NCBI GenBank assembly: GCA_965224435.1 | Contig: OZ245048.1 | Location: 1,984,001-2,048,000, forward strand | Direction: 5' to 3' | DNA: 64,000 nucleotides | From: JAJRQY01 sp965224435 | Lineage (GTDB): Bacteria; Actinomycetota; Acidimicrobiia; Acidimicrobiales; SZUA-35 | Shown here: piece by piece, positions 1-8,333 of the stretch | Layout of the letters: each line of letters opens with the position of its first letter | Numbering within the stretch: position 1 is the first letter of the stretch | The notes under the pieces: model-generated | What the model was told of the DNA's origin: nothing | Databases searched by the model: none | Seen by the model: only the letters and a program-made list of their open reading frames with translations | Position numbers and translations under genes: made by a program

Positions 1-1509
1 GCCGTTTCCCCAGACCGCAACTCGGTTTATCTTGCCGGATACTTCTCCTCAGTGAACGCTGTCGGCGGCACTCAGGGATTTGTCGGCGTCGACAATGTGA
101 CGGGCTCTAACATTCGACCCGGCCGCATCGATCACAACAACCCAGGGCGTACCAATTATCAAGACGTAGTGGCTGTCAACGGCCTGGTGTTTGTTGCCGG
201 TATGGAACACATCACCTATGCGCTCAACGCCAGCGATCTCTCAGTTCGCACCCTACACACCACGGGCGGCACCAATCAGGACTTTGGACTGGGTGGCGAC
301 TACCAGGATCTGGAAGTAGTCGGTAACCGCGTCTACGCCTCCTGCCATTGCCGCGGTGAGCACTTTGCCGATGGTGATGTTTATCGCTTCTTGATTGGTC
401 AGGGCGGGCAAGACTGGTCTCGACGAGATCCCATCAAATTCGTCGCTGCCTACTCAGCCACCAATGGTTCCTACATCCCGAGTTTCCAGTTGGACATTAG
501 TGCCTCCTCCGGCGTCTGGGCCATACACGGCTCACCAGATGGCTGCCTCTGGCTTGGGGGAGACATCACCCGAGCCACCCGAGCAAACGGGGCCAACCAG
601 GCCCGCGGAGCTTTCACGAAACACTGTGACACCAATATGGTGGACGACAACCAGAGACCCTCAGTCCCACGCAACCTGGCCGTGTCCTCTGCCGGATCAA
701 CGGCAAACCTGGCCTGGACAGCATCGACCGACAATGTTGGTGTTGTTGGCTATGACATCTACCGATCGACCCAGAACGGCAACCTTGGTTCCCTGGCCGG
801 AACCAGCACAAATACCGGCTTCTCCGACAACGGTCTTGGTGATGGAACCTACTGGTATTACCTCAAGGCGCGAGACGCTGCGGGCAACACCAGCTGGCGG
901 ACGGGAATGCGCTCAGTCACCATTGGAGCAGCCGCAGACTCCGAGCGTCCGGGCGTCGCCAGCGGCTTCAACGCCACGGCTGCTGGAAACAGCGTCTCAT
1001 TGGCGTGGAATGCTGCCACCGACAATGTCGCGGTATCTGGATACCGGATCTACCGAGCACCAACCGCCAATGGTGCGGCCAGCCTGGTCGCCACCGCTCC
1101 ATCCACCTCCTATGTAGACCAGGGCGTAGCCGACGGCGACTACTGGTACTACATCCGAGCCATCGACGCCGCTGGCAATGAGGGGTGGCGAACCGGCAAA
1201 CGAGCCGTCACTGTTGGCGGTGCTGCTGTAGACACCGAACGTCCGTCGACACCAGGCGGCCTGGTCACCACAAACGTGGCGGCCACCCAGGTCTCCTTGT
1301 CCTGGAATGCATCGACGGACAATGTTGGCGTGACCCAATATGTGGTCATCAATAACGCAAACGGCTCGGTGGTCGGAACCTCAACCGGAACCACGATCAC
1401 CATCGCTGGCCTCACGGGCGGAACGAACTACTCGTTCTTCGTGAAGGCCCAAGATGCAGCCGGCAACCGAAGCTGGCGCTCGAACATCAAGTCATTCACG
1501 ACCCTCTAA
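1..1509 (+). CDS. Secreted beta-propeller/FN3 protein, 5' end outside window
   Basis: The reading frame is open from base 1, so the true start lies upstream. The visible part begins in a repeat-type domain (AVSPDRNSVYLAGYF) that matches the equivalent segment of the 20758 gene (AVSENANRVYLAGYF), including a CHCR cysteine pair; this looks like a beta-propeller of the delta-60 type. Three FN3 domains follow from about base 650, each with the signature STDN or ATDN followed by a V-x-x-Y strand, and an aromatic WYYxKAxDAAGN strand. The protein ends immediately after the last FN3 domain with WRSNIKSFTTL. No sortase signal or membrane anchor is seen. Likely extracellular and involved in surface or polymer interactions; the ligand cannot be told from sequence. 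The next gene (1610) is also an FN3 protein. Confidence 0.85.
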   Translation, partial: AVSPDRNSVYLAGYFSSVNAVGGTQGFVGVDNVTGSNIRPGRIDHNNPGRTNYQDVVAVNGLVFVAGMEHITYALNASDLSVRTLHTTGGTNQDFGLGGDYQDLEVVGNRVYASCHCRGEHFADGDVYRFLIGQGGQDWSRRDPIKFVAAYSATNGSYIPSFQLDISASSGVWAIHGSPDGCLWLGGDITRATRANGANQARGAFTKHCDTNMVDDNQRPSVPRNLAVSSAGSTANLAWTASTDNVGVVGYDIYRSTQNGNLGSLAGTSTNTGFSDNGLGDGTYWYYLKARDAAGNTSWRTGMRSVTIGAAADSERPGVASGFNATAAGNSVSLAWNAATDNVAVSGYRIYRAPTANGAASLVATAPSTSYVDQGVADGDYWYYIRAIDAAGNEGWRTGKRAVTVGGAAVDTERPSTPGGLVTTNVAATQVSLSWNASTDNVGVTQYVVINNANGSVVGTSTGTTITIAGLTGGTNYSFFVKAQDAAGNRSWRSNIKSFTTL

Positions 1510-1555
1510 ACCGTCGCCCAGAATCAGTTCGTCTGGCGAGGTGAGTTAAGCGACT

Positions 1556-1564
1556 GCTAGCGTC
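1556..1564 (+). promoter_or_regulatory. Candidate -10 element GCTAGCGTC
   Basis: GCTAGCGTC contains TAGCGT, a TANNNT-type -10. The same nine bases occur upstream of the 7354 gene and a one-base variant upstream of 11182. The predicted transcript would start near 1570, about 40 bases before the ATG at 1610. No convincing -35 hexamer is seen. Confidence 0.4.
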
Positions 1565-1609
1565 GAGCGCACAAGCGGTATCAAATTCTCGATAACGGAG
1601 TGGCGATCG

Positions 1610-3526
1610 ATGAGACATCAAGGTGGACTCAAGACGGAGTACGTGATTCAGAAGCGGGGAGGATTCCGCTCGGCGCTAGGTGTCCTTCTTGCATTCACCA
1701 TTGCGTCGGCAGCTGGCGCGGCGGGAGCGACCTATGGTCCCAGCGTGTGTGAGGGCGGCTCAGGAAACCTTGCCTGTAGCAATGTCGTGTCTCGACTTCT
1801 CGTTGGTGAAGACGTCGATCACGCTCAACCAGATCTCGTCCAGTCCGAACTTGCCGCTGGTGTAGATGGCAACCGACTCGATGGTCCCCATGGGTTGGGT
1901 AACGTGGGCTCGGCTGTCGCCAGAGAAACGCCCGGTCCGGTGGCACAAGAAGTTGCTGCCACACAAGCTCCGGAAGCGGCTCTTGACGCCAATATTCAGC
2001 CAGCAAGACAAGAAGCCCAGAATGCGCAAGCCACCGATACCGAACGCCCAAGCGTGCCAAGAGGACTCAGAGTCCAGAATTCCGGGTCGACAGCAGCGAT
2101 TTCCTGGATTCCGTCAACCGACAATGTCGGGGTTGCTGGCTATGAGATCTACCGTTCAGCCCAGGATGGCCAGCTAGGGGTTCTGGCTGGTCGTAGCGTC
2201 GAACCCAACTTCAACGATGGGCCCCTGACCAGGGGAGTCCACTGGTACTACATCAAGTCGGTGGATGCGACCGGCAATACCAGTTGGCGAACCGGTATGA
2301 AGTCTGTTGAGATCTTCAACGGCGTCACCAATGATGGAGACAAGCCGACGACACCCACGATCCTAGAGGCGACGGTCAACGGGTCCAGTGTTGCTCTTTC
2401 TTGGACCGAGTCAACGGATGCGACTTCACCAGTGACCTCCTACTCGGTTTCTGCCGTCAACATCTACGGAGTTCAGCGGAACAACAAGGTCAGCACAACC
2501 ACCTCGATTGTCTACGAGGGCTTTGCCGCCGGAACCTATTGGTTGTCTGTTCAGGCGATTGACGAGTCGAGCAGTAGGAGCTCACCTTCAGAAGCAATTC
2601 GCGTGACGATTACCGATGGGGTCATCGTTGATACCGAACGCCCAAGCGTGCCGACCAACCTGTCGGTCCTGCGTGGCGGAACATCGGCCTTGCTCAACTG
2701 GACTGCATCGACAGACAATGACAGGATTTCCCACTACAACCTGTATCGCTCCACCCAGCAAGGGAAATCGGGAGTCCTGGTCGGTAACAGTGGAAGCACC
2801 AGTTTTGATGATGACCAAGTGCCATTCGGCACCCATTGGTACTACATAAAGGCAGAAGATGTTTCAGGCAACCTCAGCTGGCGATCCGGCATGGTGCCTG
2901 TGACCATTGATGGGGGGATAGCTGACGACGAAGAGCCCCCGGGAAAGATCGCCAGCGTTCAAGCTTTGGTCAATCCTGGTACCAACAATGTCACGGTTTC
3001 GTGGGGTGCGGTACATGACAACGTTGGGGTGGACTACTACCAGTTTTTCCGGAAGACGAAGGGAGCGAATACCGCTGTACAGCTGCCTCATCAGCGTTCG
3101 ACCAGCTTTGTCGACGTGGGAGTTCCTGACGGTGAGTATGTGTACTACGGATGGGCTGTTGACCTTCATGAGAATCAAGGTGATGTCTCAAACTTCAGCC
3201 CAGTCGTGCGGATCGGTCCGCCACCAGACGTTGACCCGCCACAAGACAGCGAGAGGCCTTCTACGCCGACCGGGCTGTCCGTCGCCAGTGTTGGGGCAAC
3301 AGAAGTTTCGCTGAGTTGGGGGGCTTCGACTGACAATGTTGGCGTGGCTCGATACCTCGTGATCGACGAAGCTACCGGCGCTATGGTCGCCACCTCGACC
3401 GGCGCAAACGCCACCGTTTCCGGGCTGACGGCAGGCACAAGCTACTCATTCTTCGTCAAGACCGAGGACGCAGCCGGAAACCGAAGCTGGCGATCAAACA
3501 TCAGAACCTTGACAACAACCCAATGA
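1610..3526 (+). CDS. Secreted five-FN3-domain protein
   Basis: 638 residues. The N-terminus has basic residues followed by a hydrophobic stretch (about residues 20-40, ending AAGAAGA), consistent with a signal peptide or a single N-terminal membrane segment. A low-complexity linker covers about residues 45-145, followed by five FN3 domains with the recurrent STDNVGV-type motif; the second (ESTDATSP) and fourth (AVHDNVGV) are the most divergent. The C-terminus (WRSNIRTLTTTQ) closely matches the ends of the proteins at 1-1509 and 20758. The start is supported by GGAG at 1597-1600, nine bases before the ATG. The signal region resembles that of the cyclase at 7354 (SAAGAAGA). The function is probably extracellular adhesion or matrix binding; no catalytic domain is visible. 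Confidence 0.85.
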   Translation: MRHQGGLKTEYVIQKRGGFRSALGVLLAFTIASAAGAAGATYGPSVCEGGSGNLACSNVVSRLLVGEDVDHAQPDLVQSELAAGVDGNRLDGPHGLGNVGSAVARETPGPVAQEVAATQAPEAALDANIQPARQEAQNAQATDTERPSVPRGLRVQNSGSTAAISWIPSTDNVGVAGYEIYRSAQDGQLGVLAGRSVEPNFNDGPLTRGVHWYYIKSVDATGNTSWRTGMKSVEIFNGVTNDGDKPTTPTILEATVNGSSVALSWTESTDATSPVTSYSVSAVNIYGVQRNNKVSTTTSIVYEGFAAGTYWLSVQAIDESSSRSSPSEAIRVTITDGVIVDTERPSVPTNLSVLRGGTSALLNWTASTDNDRISHYNLYRSTQQGKSGVLVGNSGSTSFDDDQVPFGTHWYYIKAEDVSGNLSWRSGMVPVTIDGGIADDEEPPGKIASVQALVNPGTNNVTVSWGAVHDNVGVDYYQFFRKTKGANTAVQLPHQRSTSFVDVGVPDGEYVYYGWAVDLHENQGDVSNFSPVVRIGPPPDVDPPQDSERPSTPTGLSVASVGATEVSLSWGASTDNVGVARYLVIDEATGAMVATSTGANATVSGLTAGTSYSFFVKTEDAAGNRSWRSNIRTLTTTQ

Positions 3527-3572
3527 CTCGTTGAGGCTCGGCTGGTCGCATCCGGGGGTCAGCCACCGCTCG

Positions 3573-5843
3573 TTAGCGTGTTCGGAGGGCGAAAGGCAAG
3601 ACGGCCCCGCTCACATGTTCGCCCAGAAGCCAAGCGGCCGTTGTCATCGTCCAGCGGCTATCGACCTCGTCATCAACAAGTAGAACTGATCCTTCTAAGA
3701 GCTCGGCCGGAGGTAGAGCCGAGTCGTCGATGTAAAATCGATCCCAGACATTACTGAGTTGATGGGCGGAGTTAGCCTGCTCAGACTGGTAGGTGCGGGA
3801 TGGATCGGCTCCGGATAGCAGGTGGTCGGGTTGTTCCTCACGCTCAAGTAGAGCCTGATGGACGGGTAGCTTCCCGACTCGACCGATCTCTTGGCACAGT
3901 GCGTTGATGAAGGGACCGTTGCGGCGTGATGGCACCGGGCAGATCCAGCCCGGGCGTGAGGCCCAGTCCCACCGTTTGAGGATGCCAGCGATGGCCTCCA
4001 TCATTTCTGGCGAGATCGGGTCGGCAGGATCGGACGGGACCGGGACAGCTTGCTGCGGCCGGATCAGGGATTCGACAATGGGATTCCATCCGCCATCACC
4101 GAATCTGGCGAGCGCGCGCCCCACATCGGCTTGGCGCTCGGCTCGTATGCGGCCCTTTGGCTCTCCTAAGCCGGTCGGCCATTGCTTGCGAGGTGCGATC
4201 TCGATGTCGCCGTCTTGCAGGAACGTATTGGCCTTGGCTACGAGCAGGGGGTCGGGGTCCGATTGCCACCTTTGGGTGCCACAGCAATCGCAGCGGCCGC
4301 AATTGTCTGCTTCGGCGTCATCCAGGGCCTCCCTCAGGTAGCGGAGTCGACATGAATCCAGTTCGGCCCAGTCACGCATCTGATCAGACTCTTGCTTGCG
4401 CAGGGTTCGCAAGGAATCGGCGAGGGCGTGATCATAGGACCAGGGTGTGTCACCTTGTCGGAGCACCCATCCGCCTCGGACGCGGTCAATGGCCACGTCG
4501 ACCTCCAGAATGTTCATCAGGGTGCCAAGGCGGCTCCGGCCCAGATTGACACTTGTTTCCATACGAGCGATTGAGGTTGGCTCGGTTCGGTCCAGCTGAT
4601 CAAGAACGGATTGACAGATTTCCTCTGACGGAAGCGAAACAGATTCGAACCAGCGCCAGATTGCTGCATCTTCAGTTGGACGAGGCAAGGCAATAACTTC
4701 GGCCATGTCCAGATTACGGCCGGCTCGACCGATCTGCTGGTAGTACGCCACAGGAGACGGGGGTAAGCCAAGGTGGACGCAAAATGCGAGGTCACCCTTG
4801 TCGAAACCCATTCCCAAGGCCGATGTTGCCACCAGGGCCTTGATCTCGTTAGCTCGTAGCGCATCCTCGAGTAACAGGCGCTGGTCGGCGTCGACCGCTC
4901 CGGTATAAGCGGCGACTTCGTGACCCTGTGAGTTCAACCAGGCTGCAGTGGCCTCAGCCTGCCCGACAGTCAGGCAGTAGATGATGCCTGAACCCTCCAG
5001 GGCGCCCATATTCTGCGAAAGCCAGGCGAGACGGTGAGCATCGGTGGCAAGGTCGACCACCGACAGTCGAAGTGACTCACGATCCAAAGAGGTCCGCAGG
5101 ACGAGGGTGTCTTCACCCAACTGCTTGGCGACATCGTCAGTAACTCGCTGGTTAGCGGTCGCGGTGGTGGCCAGCACGGGTGTCCAGGGGGGCAAATCTT
5201 GCAAGAGTTGGCGTAGACGACGGTAGTCAGGTCGAAAGTCGTGGCCCCAGTCGGAAATGCAATGCGCTTCGTCACAAACCAAGGCAAAGGGTTGGGAGAG
5301 CAGGGTCTCAAAGACTCGATGGCGGAACCCCGCATTAGCCAGACGCTCGGGTGCGATGAGCAGGAGATCAATCTCGTTGTTGTTGATCTGTTCCTCGATG
5401 AGAGACCATGAGTCGATGTTGGACGAATTGATGGTGACGGCGCGGAGTCCCAATGTGCTTGCGGCTGCCACTTGATCTCGCATGAGAGCAAGTAGGGGAG
5501 AGATCACGATGGTCGGGCCCCAGCCCCGATCTCGCAACATCTTGGTGGCAGAGAAGTAGACGGCCGACTTTCCAAAGCCAGTTCTGGCCACGAGCAGTGT
5601 TCGACGTCCCTCTGCCAGCATGGCGACAACGGCGCTGACCTGCTCCGTCCGCGGAACGGCTTGGGGTCCCGCCAGTGTCCGCACATGTTGGGCGAGCTCT
5701 TCAAGAACCTCTGCTTCGGTTGGTCGAGTTGGAGTATCTGATACAGGTGTCACAGCTAAGACCGTACCCAAGCCCGCTGACAGCGAAGGCTTGAAGAGCG
5801 TCAGCCGATCAAGAATCGTGGGTTCTTGCCGATAGAGCGGCAT
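3573..5843 (-). CDS. recQ: RecQ-family ATP-dependent DNA helicase with C-terminal PRTase-like domain
   Basis: About 756 residues from the chosen start. The helicase core has Walker A ARTGFGKSA, Walker B/motif II DEAH in VCDEAHCISDWGHDF, and the RecQ-typical motif VI QQIGRAGRN. A cysteine cluster (NCGRCDCCG) follows, as expected for the RecQ zinc-binding region. The last 100 residues contain GSVLLVDDEVDSRWT, which resembles the PRPP-loop of phosphoribosyltransferases, an arrangement known in actinobacterial RecQ-like proteins. The longest open frame begins at 6017 but overlaps the oppositely oriented lipoprotein gene. The ATG at 5843 is preferred, although this makes the two start codons share the CATG at 5841-5844; a shorter start is possible. 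Role: unwinding in DNA repair or recombination. Confidence 0.9.
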   Translation of the reverse strand: MPLYRQEPTILDRLTLFKPSLSAGLGTVLAVTPVSDTPTRPTEAEVLEELAQHVRTLAGPQAVPRTEQVSAVVAMLAEGRRTLLVARTGFGKSAVYFSATKMLRDRGWGPTIVISPLLALMRDQVAAASTLGLRAVTINSSNIDSWSLIEEQINNNEIDLLLIAPERLANAGFRHRVFETLLSQPFALVCDEAHCISDWGHDFRPDYRRLRQLLQDLPPWTPVLATTATANQRVTDDVAKQLGEDTLVLRTSLDRESLRLSVVDLATDAHRLAWLSQNMGALEGSGIIYCLTVGQAEATAAWLNSQGHEVAAYTGAVDADQRLLLEDALRANEIKALVATSALGMGFDKGDLAFCVHLGLPPSPVAYYQQIGRAGRNLDMAEVIALPRPTEDAAIWRWFESVSLPSEEICQSVLDQLDRTEPTSIARMETSVNLGRSRLGTLMNILEVDVAIDRVRGGWVLRQGDTPWSYDHALADSLRTLRKQESDQMRDWAELDSCRLRYLREALDDAEADNCGRCDCCGTQRWQSDPDPLLVAKANTFLQDGDIEIAPRKQWPTGLGEPKGRIRAERQADVGRALARFGDGGWNPIVESLIRPQQAVPVPSDPADPISPEMMEAIAGILKRWDWASRPGWICPVPSRRNGPFINALCQEIGRVGKLPVHQALLEREEQPDHLLSGADPSRTYQSEQANSAHQLSNVWDRFYIDDSALPPAELLEGSVLLVDDEVDSRWTMTTAAWLLGEHVSGAVLPFALRTR

Positions 5844-6633
5844 GGGTTCTAATGGACGTTTGAAGTTTTCTGGTGTGGCGACAGCGCTCATGCTGCTTGG
5901 ATCAGCTTGCTCGGGATCGGATTCCGGCGGTGAGGCTCGAGCCGGCGACCTAGCATTCGCCGAAGAATCGGATTCCGGGTTGTCCGCTGGCTGCGAGAAG
6001 ATGGTCTCCACCATCATTCGAACCGGCGGCCTTTTCCAGGATGAGGATCAGGCAGAGTTGATGGCGGTGTGGATAGCCGCGGCACCTTTGACGTCCCCGC
6101 CAGCAAGCAAGTACTTGGAGCTGGTGACGTCGGTCGAGGGGGCGGATTCGAAGGGTGAGGTCAAGCAGGCCGAGGACTCAGCTGTTGATCTCCTGCGAGA
6201 GATTGATGACCTGACGTATCAAGCTTGCGGCACGCCTGCCTACTCAGCAGCACTAGCGTTGAGTGAGGTCGCAGCGCATCCCCTGTACCTGCCATGTTTC
6301 ACCTATCAGCCTGCTAGAGAGACCAAATTTGACCTTCTCTACGGAGCCGTCGACTGCGGGACAGGTCAGAGTCTCCATCTTCGCTCGGATGGCGAGTGGT
6401 CCAGTGAGGTTGAGCCGCCACCTACCACGGTGGCTCCGCCTGCTCCTTCAACCAGCCGCGTGACACGCCCGGATCCGACAACGACCAAGCGGACATCAAC
6501 CCTGCCACCAACCAGCCCGCCCCCTCCAACCACCCTCGATCCCGATCTGCCTCCTCCAACCAATGAGGATGGCTCGGTGATCACCACGGTCGTGCCGGAG
6601 ACGACAACAACGACAATACCTCCCGAAATTTAG
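5842..6633 (+). CDS. Thr/Pro-rich lipoprotein of unknown function
   Basis: 263 residues. The N-terminus has a lipoprotein signal peptide with lipobox LLGSAC at about residues 19-24, so the protein is probably anchored on the outer face of the membrane. The body (about residues 40-185) is acidic and mainly helical in appearance and was not recognised. The last 70 residues are a Pro/Thr-rich tail (PPTTVAPPAPS, TTTTTIPPEI), typical of a surface spacer. Start choice is uncertain: ATG at 5842, or a TTG at 5860 that still leaves a complete signal peptide. Its 5' end abuts the divergent recQ gene. Confidence 0.7.
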   Translation: MGSNGRLKFSGVATALMLLGSACSGSDSGGEARAGDLAFAEESDSGLSAGCEKMVSTIIRTGGLFQDEDQAELMAVWIAAAPLTSPPASKYLELVTSVEGADSKGEVKQAEDSAVDLLREIDDLTYQACGTPAYSAALALSEVAAHPLYLPCFTYQPARETKFDLLYGAVDCGTGQSLHLRSDGEWSSEVEPPPTTVAPPAPSTSRVTRPDPTTTKRTSTLPPTSPPPPTTLDPDLPPPTNEDGSVITTVVPETTTTTIPPEI

Positions 6634-6680
6634 CCGCTGTCCCGCCGCTCGATGATTGCCGTTTCTCGGGCAATAGCGGC

Positions 6681-6686
6681 AATACT
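6681..6686 (+). promoter_or_regulatory. Leaderless-type -10 AATACT
   Basis: AATACT lies exactly six bases before the ATG at 6693 of the carbonic anhydrase gene. There is no Shine-Dalgarno sequence. The spacing predicts transcription starting at or next to the start codon. Confidence 0.45.
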
Positions 6687-6692
6687 GAGTGG

Positions 6693-7205
6693 ATGTCATC
6701 CTCCTTTGCTCCCAATGCTGATGAGCTTCTGGGTTACAACCGGAAGTTCTCGGAAGACTTTCCGGGCGCTGACCTGGTTGTTTCCCCAACCAGGAATCTT
6801 GCTGTCGTAGCTTGTATGGATTCTCGGATGGACATCTTCCAGCTTCTCGGCTTGGGGAATGGTGAGGCTCATGTCATTCGCAATGCCGGTGGCGTCGTCA
6901 CTGATGATGTGATCCGGTCCCTTTGTCTCTCTCAGCGATACATGGGTACGAAGGAGATCGTTCTGCTTCACCACACTGATTGTGGACTGCAGTCTGTAAG
7001 CGAAGACTCGTTTCGGGCTGAACTTGAAGCCGAACTTGGGATCAAGCCTTGGTGGGCGGTCGAGGCTTTCAGTGATCCTTATGACGACATTCGCCAATCT
7101 ATCCAGCGACTGGTCCTGACTCCGTTTGTCACCAACAAGGACCATATTCGGGGCTTTGTTTACGACGTTGGCAACGGCCAGTTGAACGAGGTCGCGCCTC
7201 GATAG
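6693..7205 (+). CDS. Beta-class carbonic anhydrase
   Basis: 170 residues, the usual size of small actinobacterial beta-carbonic anhydrases. It interconverts CO2 and bicarbonate using a zinc ion. The zinc ligands are visible: Cys41 in ACMDSR, His94 and Cys97 in HHTDCG. The Asp43-Arg45 dyad of the family is present, as is the RNAGG motif at 63-67. It has no signal peptide, so it is cytoplasmic. It is a monocistronic gene between the lipoprotein and the secreted cyclase. The start is supported by AATACT six bases upstream of the ATG. Confidence 0.92.
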   Translation: MSSSFAPNADELLGYNRKFSEDFPGADLVVSPTRNLAVVACMDSRMDIFQLLGLGNGEAHVIRNAGGVVTDDVIRSLCLSQRYMGTKEIVLLHHTDCGLQSVSEDSFRAELEAELGIKPWWAVEAFSDPYDDIRQSIQRLVLTPFVTNKDHIRGFVYDVGNGQLNEVAPR

Positions 7206-7297
7206 ATCCACCCTTCACGAAGCGACGCCAAGGAGTGACTAACCGTCGTTTTCTGACTGTCAGTCGTCGTCGACTCGCTTACCGTGGGCGGTTTCGT

Positions 7298-7306
7298 GCT
7301 AGCGTC
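7298..7306 (+). promoter_or_regulatory. Candidate -10 element GCTAGCGTC
   Basis: Identical to the element at 1556-1564. TAGCGT at 7300-7305 predicts a transcript start near 7312, inside the inverted repeat at 7304-7339. Confidence 0.4.
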
Positions 7307-7339
7307 CAGTACCTAGGCGGGAATGGCTCGCTACTGGAC
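7304..7339. repeat. Inverted repeat in leader of cyclase gene
   Basis: GTCCAGTA at 7304-7311 and its exact reverse complement TACTGGAC at 7332-7339, 20 bases apart. It overlaps the predicted transcription start of the 7354 gene, so it could be an operator or a leader hairpin. Confidence 0.45.
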
Positions 7340-7353
7340 GGGACTAGTAACTG

Positions 7354-8238
7354 ATGAAACGGCAAGAAGAAGTCAAGTCAGGACCACAAAAGGGAAGACG
7401 AGTCGGGCTCAAGTCAGCGGTTGGCCTTGGCCTCGCTTTCTCCATGGTCTCCGCGGCAGGAGCCGCCGGAGCAAGCCACTACTTCCGCGTACGCGGTGGC
7501 GGTGAAGGTCGAGCAGTGGTCGCCTGCAATGGCGGAGTGAGTCAGCTCTCTCATGTGTTGGACGAGAATGCGTCGATTTTCCCGGGCGATCCGGAAACCA
7601 CGATCGACTACCAGAGCTTCTTCTACCAGGACGACGACGGCAACGACGTGTTTTCCTATCGCATCGAAGCTTTGGGAGTTGCGACCCATACCGGTACCCA
7701 CTTCGATGCTCCGGGTCACTTCATTGAAGGTGGTCGAACCGTTGATCAGATGGATGCCAGCGAGTTCATCTGGCCGGCCTACATCATCGACGTACGAGAC
7801 CGTATGGAGGACGAAGGTCCAAACTTCCAGCTGACAAAGCAGGACATTAAGGAATACGAGTGGGAGAACGGCAAAATCAGGAAGGGTTCCATGGTCATCA
7901 TTCGTACCGGACTCGCCGAGGCCTTCGGCACCGGAACGCTTGATGGCGGTGACGGCTACTTCGCCGAGGCTCCCGGTTTCTCCGGAGATGCTGTTCAGTG
8001 GCTGGTTGATCGGCGCAACGCTGGCGGAATCGGCTCCGATAGCTTTGGTCCCGATGCGACGGAGGATGAGGATTTCAATGCGACCTACACCATCTTGGCT
8101 AACGATCGTGTTGCCTTGCCTGGTCTCACCAATCTTGATTCGATGAATGTCAAGGGCGACGTGATCATCGCATCGCCAGTTCGTTTGGATAATGGCTCGG
8201 GTTTCCAGGTCAATCCAATTGCTTGCCACGGCAGCTAG
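7354..8238 (+). CDS. Secreted cyclase-family (kynurenine formamidase-like) hydrolase
   Basis: 294 residues. Pfam cyclase (PF04199) type: the metal-binding signature appears as THTGTHFDAPGHF at about residues 110-122, with the preceding FPGDP loop. Family members are metal-dependent amidohydrolases such as arylformamidase, or isatin hydrolases; the substrate cannot be assigned here. The N-terminus is basic and then hydrophobic (SAVGLGLAFSMVSAAGAAGA, about residues 24-43), suggesting export, which is uncommon for this family. The signal region resembles that of the FN3 protein at 1610. No clear Shine-Dalgarno sequence is seen before the ATG. A strong hairpin follows the stop codon at 8270-8301. 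Confidence 0.82.
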   Translation: MKRQEEVKSGPQKGRRVGLKSAVGLGLAFSMVSAAGAAGASHYFRVRGGGEGRAVVACNGGVSQLSHVLDENASIFPGDPETTIDYQSFFYQDDDGNDVFSYRIEALGVATHTGTHFDAPGHFIEGGRTVDQMDASEFIWPAYIIDVRDRMEDEGPNFQLTKQDIKEYEWENGKIRKGSMVIIRTGLAEAFGTGTLDGGDGYFAEAPGFSGDAVQWLVDRRNAGGIGSDSFGPDATEDEDFNATYTILANDRVALPGLTNLDSMNVKGDVIIASPVRLDNGSGFQVNPIACHGS

Positions 8239-8269
8239 CCACTAGCAATCAAAAACAGAATTGTGAAGT

Positions 8270-8301
8270 GTGAGGGTGGCCCTCAATAGGGCCACCCTCA
8301 C
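8270..8301. terminator. Bidirectional terminator hairpin
   Basis: Perfect 14-base arms, GTGAGGGTGGCCCT and AGGGCCACCCTCAC, with a CAAT loop, between convergent genes 7354 and 8334. A short TTTT occurs 5 bases downstream on the plus strand. Confidence 0.8.
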
Positions 8302-8333
8302 ATGGTTTTGACTAGAGGCTTCTCGATGCCTGC

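Noticed and set aside
1760..2029. Minus-strand frame opposite the FN3 protein linker that looks fairly protein-like
   Set aside because: No start signal, and the sense frame is continuous with signal peptide and FN3 domains. Similar antisense frames occur across the window.
5844..6017. N-terminal extension of RecQ up to 6017
   Set aside because: It would overlap the lipoprotein signal peptide gene on the other strand, and the residues are low complexity without RecQ similarity.
7414..8229. 271-codon open frame opposite the cyclase gene
   Set aside because: Antisense shadow caused by codon composition; the sense frame has the family metal motif and a signal peptide.
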